Source of the DNA: Clostridiales bacterium
GTDB taxonomy: Bacteria; Bacillota; Clostridia; Oscillospirales; Butyricicoccaceae
Length of the DNA stretch: 16,345 bases
NCBI GenBank assembly: GCA_019418305.1
Contig: DYCA01000030.1
Location: 3,202 to 19,546, forward strand
Reading direction: 5' to 3'
Positions 14,654 through 16,345 of the stretch are shown here, piece after piece (positions within the stretch are counted from its first letter, which is position 1; every line of letters begins with the position of its first letter). The notes under the pieces are model-generated. The model was not told the origin of the DNA, searched no databases, and was given only the letters and a program-made list of their open reading frames with translations. Position numbers and translations under genes: made by a program.

Positions 14654-14680
14654 AAAGGTAATAAAAAGGAGGTTGCGCTT

Positions 14681-15757
14681 ATGAAGATTGGCATGCTGAC
14701 AAGCGGCGGCGACTGCCAGGGCCTGAATTCCGCTCTGCGCGGCGTAGCAAAGACGCTGTATAACGAACTGGGCAGCAAGGTGACCATCTACGGCATCCGG
14801 GATGGCTACCGCGGCTTGATAGAGGGCGATTATCATGAAATGAACTCGCGGGATTTCTCGGATATTCTGACTCTGGGCGGAACGATTCTCGGCACATCCC
14901 GCCAGCCGTTTAAGGAAATGCAGAAGGCCACCGAGGACAGCGAGGAGACCAAGCTGCAGAAAATGCTCAAAACCGTAAACGACGAAGGCTTTGACTGTCT
15001 GGTCATTCTCGGCGGCAACGGCACGCACAAGACCGCGAACCTCCTCAGCGAGAACGGTGTCAACGTGGTCACCCTGCCCAAGACGATTGACAACGATCTG
15101 TGGGGCACTGAGATGACCTTCGGTTTTCAGTCGGCCATGGATATTGCCACGACGGTTATCGACTCCATTCACTCGACCGCGTTTTCGCATTCGCGCGTGT
15201 TCATCGTCGAGGTGATGGGCCATAAGGCCGGTTGGCTGACGCTGTATTCCGGCATTGCATCCGGCGCGGACGTTATCATCATTCCGGAGATTCCGTATTC
15301 GGCCAAAAAGATTGCGCAAGCGATCGACAAGCGCGCACAGAGCGGCAAACGGTTCTCCATCCTTGCGGTTGCGGAAGGCGCGATCAGTCAGGAAGAGGCC
15401 AAGATGAGCAAGAAGGAATTCAAGGCCGCGCGTGAAAATATGCCCTATCCGTCCATTTCCTACCGCATCGCGGACGAGCTGAAGGCGATCACAGGGCATG
15501 AGATCCGCGTGACCATTCCGGGCCACTATCAGCGCGGCGGCGCGCCCTGTCCGGCCGACCGTCTGCTGACCAGCCGTTTCGGCGTGGCGGCGGCGCAGCT
15601 CATCCGCGAGAAAAAATACGGCTATATGGTGGCGCTGCAGGACGATAAAATCGTGCCCGTGCCGCTCAAAGAAGTGGCGGGCAAGCTCAAGACCGTGCCG
15701 CCCGACGGCGAAGTGGTGCGTGCGGCGCGCGCACTCGGCCTGTCGATGGGCGACTAA
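14681..15757 (+). CDS. pfkA: 6-phosphofructokinase, group III-like
   Basis: Glycolytic kinase converting fructose 6-phosphate to fructose 1,6-bisphosphate. 358 residues, longer than the roughly 320 of E. coli PfkA. ATG 14681 has AAGGAGG eight bases upstream. Motifs: TSGGDCQGLNSALRG (7-21), GGTILGTSR (66-74), GGNGTHKTANLL (111-122), PKTIDNDLWGT (133-143), HSRVFIVEVMGHKAGW (170-185), PGHYQRGG (280-287). The TSGGDCQGLN form and lysine in PKTIDND (ATP enzymes of the E. coli type have PGTIDND) point to the group III or PPi-related branch. The glycine after N113 (not Asp as in GGDD) favours ATP over pyrophosphate, so the phosphoryl donor is uncertain. N113 replaces the Mg-linked Asp of GGDG. Confidence 0.92.
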   Translation: MKIGMLTSGGDCQGLNSALRGVAKTLYNELGSKVTIYGIRDGYRGLIEGDYHEMNSRDFSDILTLGGTILGTSRQPFKEMQKATEDSEETKLQKMLKTVNDEGFDCLVILGGNGTHKTANLLSENGVNVVTLPKTIDNDLWGTEMTFGFQSAMDIATTVIDSIHSTAFSHSRVFIVEVMGHKAGWLTLYSGIASGADVIIIPEIPYSAKKIAQAIDKRAQSGKRFSILAVAEGAISQEEAKMSKKEFKAARENMPYPSISYRIADELKAITGHEIRVTIPGHYQRGGAPCPADRLLTSRFGVAAAQLIREKKYGYMVALQDDKIVPVPLKEVAGKLKTVPPDGEVVRAARALGLSMGD

Positions 15758-15767
15758 GCGCAAAATA

Positions 15768-15800
15768 CAAAAGGACGTGCTGCGGCACGTCCTTTTGTTT
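15768..15800 (+). terminator. Terminator of pfkA
   Basis: CAAAAGGACGTGC (15768-15780) and GCACGTCCTTTTG (15785-15797) form a perfect 13-bp stem with a TGCG loop, followed by TTT. It begins ten bases after the pfkA stop and could also stop minus-strand transcription from the small gene beyond. Confidence 0.85.
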
Positions 15801-15836
15801 GCCCAAGCCGTAAATCGAAGCGGCAGGCCGGACCGG

Positions 15837-15956
15837 TCAGTCCTGCGTGCTGCTCGGATTCTTGCTCTGGGTGTTCGGCTGCGGGTTCTTATTCTGGCTT
15901 CCGTTCGGGCACTGGTTGGTGGTCGACGGGTTCTGACGCTTGTTCTGCTTGCTCAT
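15837..15956 (-). CDS. 39-residue Asn/Gln-rich mini-protein
   Basis: Small hydrophilic protein not assigned to a family. ATG at 15954-15956 is preceded on the minus strand by AGAGGTG at a good distance. The product begins MSKQNKRQNPSTTNQCPNG and ends SKNPSSTQD. Asn, Gln, Ser, Thr, Pro and Lys make up most of it, there is one Cys (C16), and it has no hydrophobic core, transmembrane segment or signal peptide. A loosely repeated QN(K)NP / NTQSKNP pattern is visible. Composition is reminiscent of minor small acid-soluble spore proteins of Firmicutes, but I see no specific motif and do not claim that. Convergent with pfkA and divergent from yebC. Confidence 0.65.
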   Translation of the reverse strand: MSKQNKRQNPSTTNQCPNGSQNKNPQPNTQSKNPSSTQD

Positions 15957-16028
15957 GGGAAATCACCTCTTTTTTGAAGATTTCAAGCGTAGTTTGTACG
16001 TGGTACGCGAAAAATATACACGCAGGTA

Positions 16029-16057
16029 TTGCGGAAACATGAAAAATCTGATAAAAT
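16029..16057 (+). promoter_or_regulatory. Promoter of yebC
   Basis: TTGCGG (16029-16034), 17 bases, TAAAAT (16052-16057). The leader would be about 65 bases and includes a short GC stem (CGCC-GTAT-GGCG, 16065-16076) followed by five T, too weak to call a terminator. Confidence 0.5.
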
Positions 16058-16127
16058 TTGTATGCGCCGTATGGCGTTTTTGAGGTTATATTAAATTTAT
16101 TTCAGATAGAAAGAGGGACTTTCCACC

Positions 16128-16345
16128 ATGTCGGGACACTCCAAGTGGCATAATATTGCCAAGCGCAAGGGCGCAAACGACGCGAAAAAAGCGAAAATCT
16201 TCACCAAAATCGGCCGCGAAATGGCCATTGCTATTAAGGAAGGCGGTTCGGCCAATCCGGATTTCAACTCCCGCCTGCGCGACTGCATCGCCAAGGCCAA
16301 GGCCAACAATATGCCCAACGACAACATCAAGCGCACGCTGGACAA
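16128..16345 (+). CDS. YebC/TACO1 family protein (partial)
   Basis: Start of a YebC/PmpR/TACO1-family protein, cut by the right window edge after 72 codons. ATG 16128 has GAGGG about ten bases upstream. The N-terminus [25 protein letters not shown] is the nearly invariant family signature, followed by [15 protein letters not shown] and [26 protein letters not shown]. Family members have been described as transcription regulators and, more recently, as ribosome-associated factors that help translation of proline-rich stretches. Which applies here cannot be judged. It has its own promoter. Confidence 0.95.
   Translation, partial: MSGHSKWHNIAKRKGANDAKKAKIFTKIGREMAIAIKEGGSANPDFNSRLRDCIAKAKANNMPNDNIKRTLD

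Larger units (their letters stand above)
14318..14680. other. Divergent pflB-pfkA control region, no gene
   Basis: This 363-base stretch contains, from left to right: the pflB ribosome binding site and a hairpin, the riboswitch terminator and ZTP aptamer, the pflB promoter with palindromic sequences, an AT-rich segment with no recognisable element (about 14550-14620), and the pfkA promoter. An open frame that runs through from the antisense of pflB into pfkA crosses it, but this is not a gene. Confidence 0.75.

Noticed and set aside
13280..14680. Long plus-strand open frame running into pfkA from the antisense of pflB
   Set aside because: It is only the accidental upstream extension of pfkA. 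It is antisense to pflB, crosses the riboswitch and pfkA promoter, and the pfkA start at 14681 has a strong ribosome binding site.
14591..15763. 390-codon minus-strand open frame opposite pfkA
   Set aside because: Antisense shadow of a clearly conserved gene; no recognisable protein family or start signal.
16065..16085. Short GC stem followed by T-run before yebC
   Set aside because: Only four to five base pairs, too weak for a confident terminator or attenuator.

Overview
The window looks like chromosomal DNA from an anaerobic, fermentative Firmicute of class Clostridia. This is inferred from strong AGGAGG-type ribosome binding sites with several TTG/GTG starts, an oxygen-sensitive pyruvate formate-lyase with its activase, a ZTP (pfl-motif) riboswitch, compact sigma-A-like promoters, U-rich intrinsic terminators and moderately high GC. 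An Oscillospirales/Ruminococcaceae-like host is plausible but cannot be proven from the sequence. I saw no tRNA, rRNA, CRISPR array, insertion sequence or prophage.

Left part (1-7977). A minus-strand ANTAR-type response regulator runs off the left edge. Divergent from it is a plus-strand set of genes: a DeoR/GlpR-family repressor, a PHP-fold phosphoesterase with all its metal ligands, a lipoprotein solute-binding protein, a cytoplasmic alkaline-phosphatase-superfamily hydrolase, two inner-membrane permeases, an ABC ATPase and an MgtC-family membrane protein. The transporter belongs to the iron/AfuA/phosphonate-like importer class. Two phosphoester hydrolases and a sugar-phosphate-type repressor beside it suggest import and intracellular dephosphorylation of an organophosphate or phosphonate; the substrate is unknown. 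A strong hairpin terminator sits right after the binding-protein gene and probably sets a high ratio of binding protein to the other components.

Middle part (7978-11123). Polyphosphate kinase (minus) and a family I inorganic pyrophosphatase (plus) diverge from a shared 215-bp control region. An 11-bp-period TTTACA repeat resembling a Pho box lies just upstream of the ppk promoter. Near-perfect hairpins, some working in both directions, separate the convergent transcription units.

Right part (11123-16345). pflB and pflA run on the minus strand, separated by a hairpin-rich 264-bp spacer. The pflB leader carries a clear ZTP riboswitch whose last stem overlaps an intrinsic terminator, linking formate production to the folate/purine alarmone ZMP/ZTP. 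Divergent from it is a phosphofructokinase with group III-type features. A 39-residue Asn/Gln-rich mini-protein (minus) and the start of a YebC/TACO1 family gene close the window.

The common thread is phosphate and energy economy: organophosphate uptake, MgtC, polyphosphate, pyrophosphate, glycolysis and mixed-acid fermentation.
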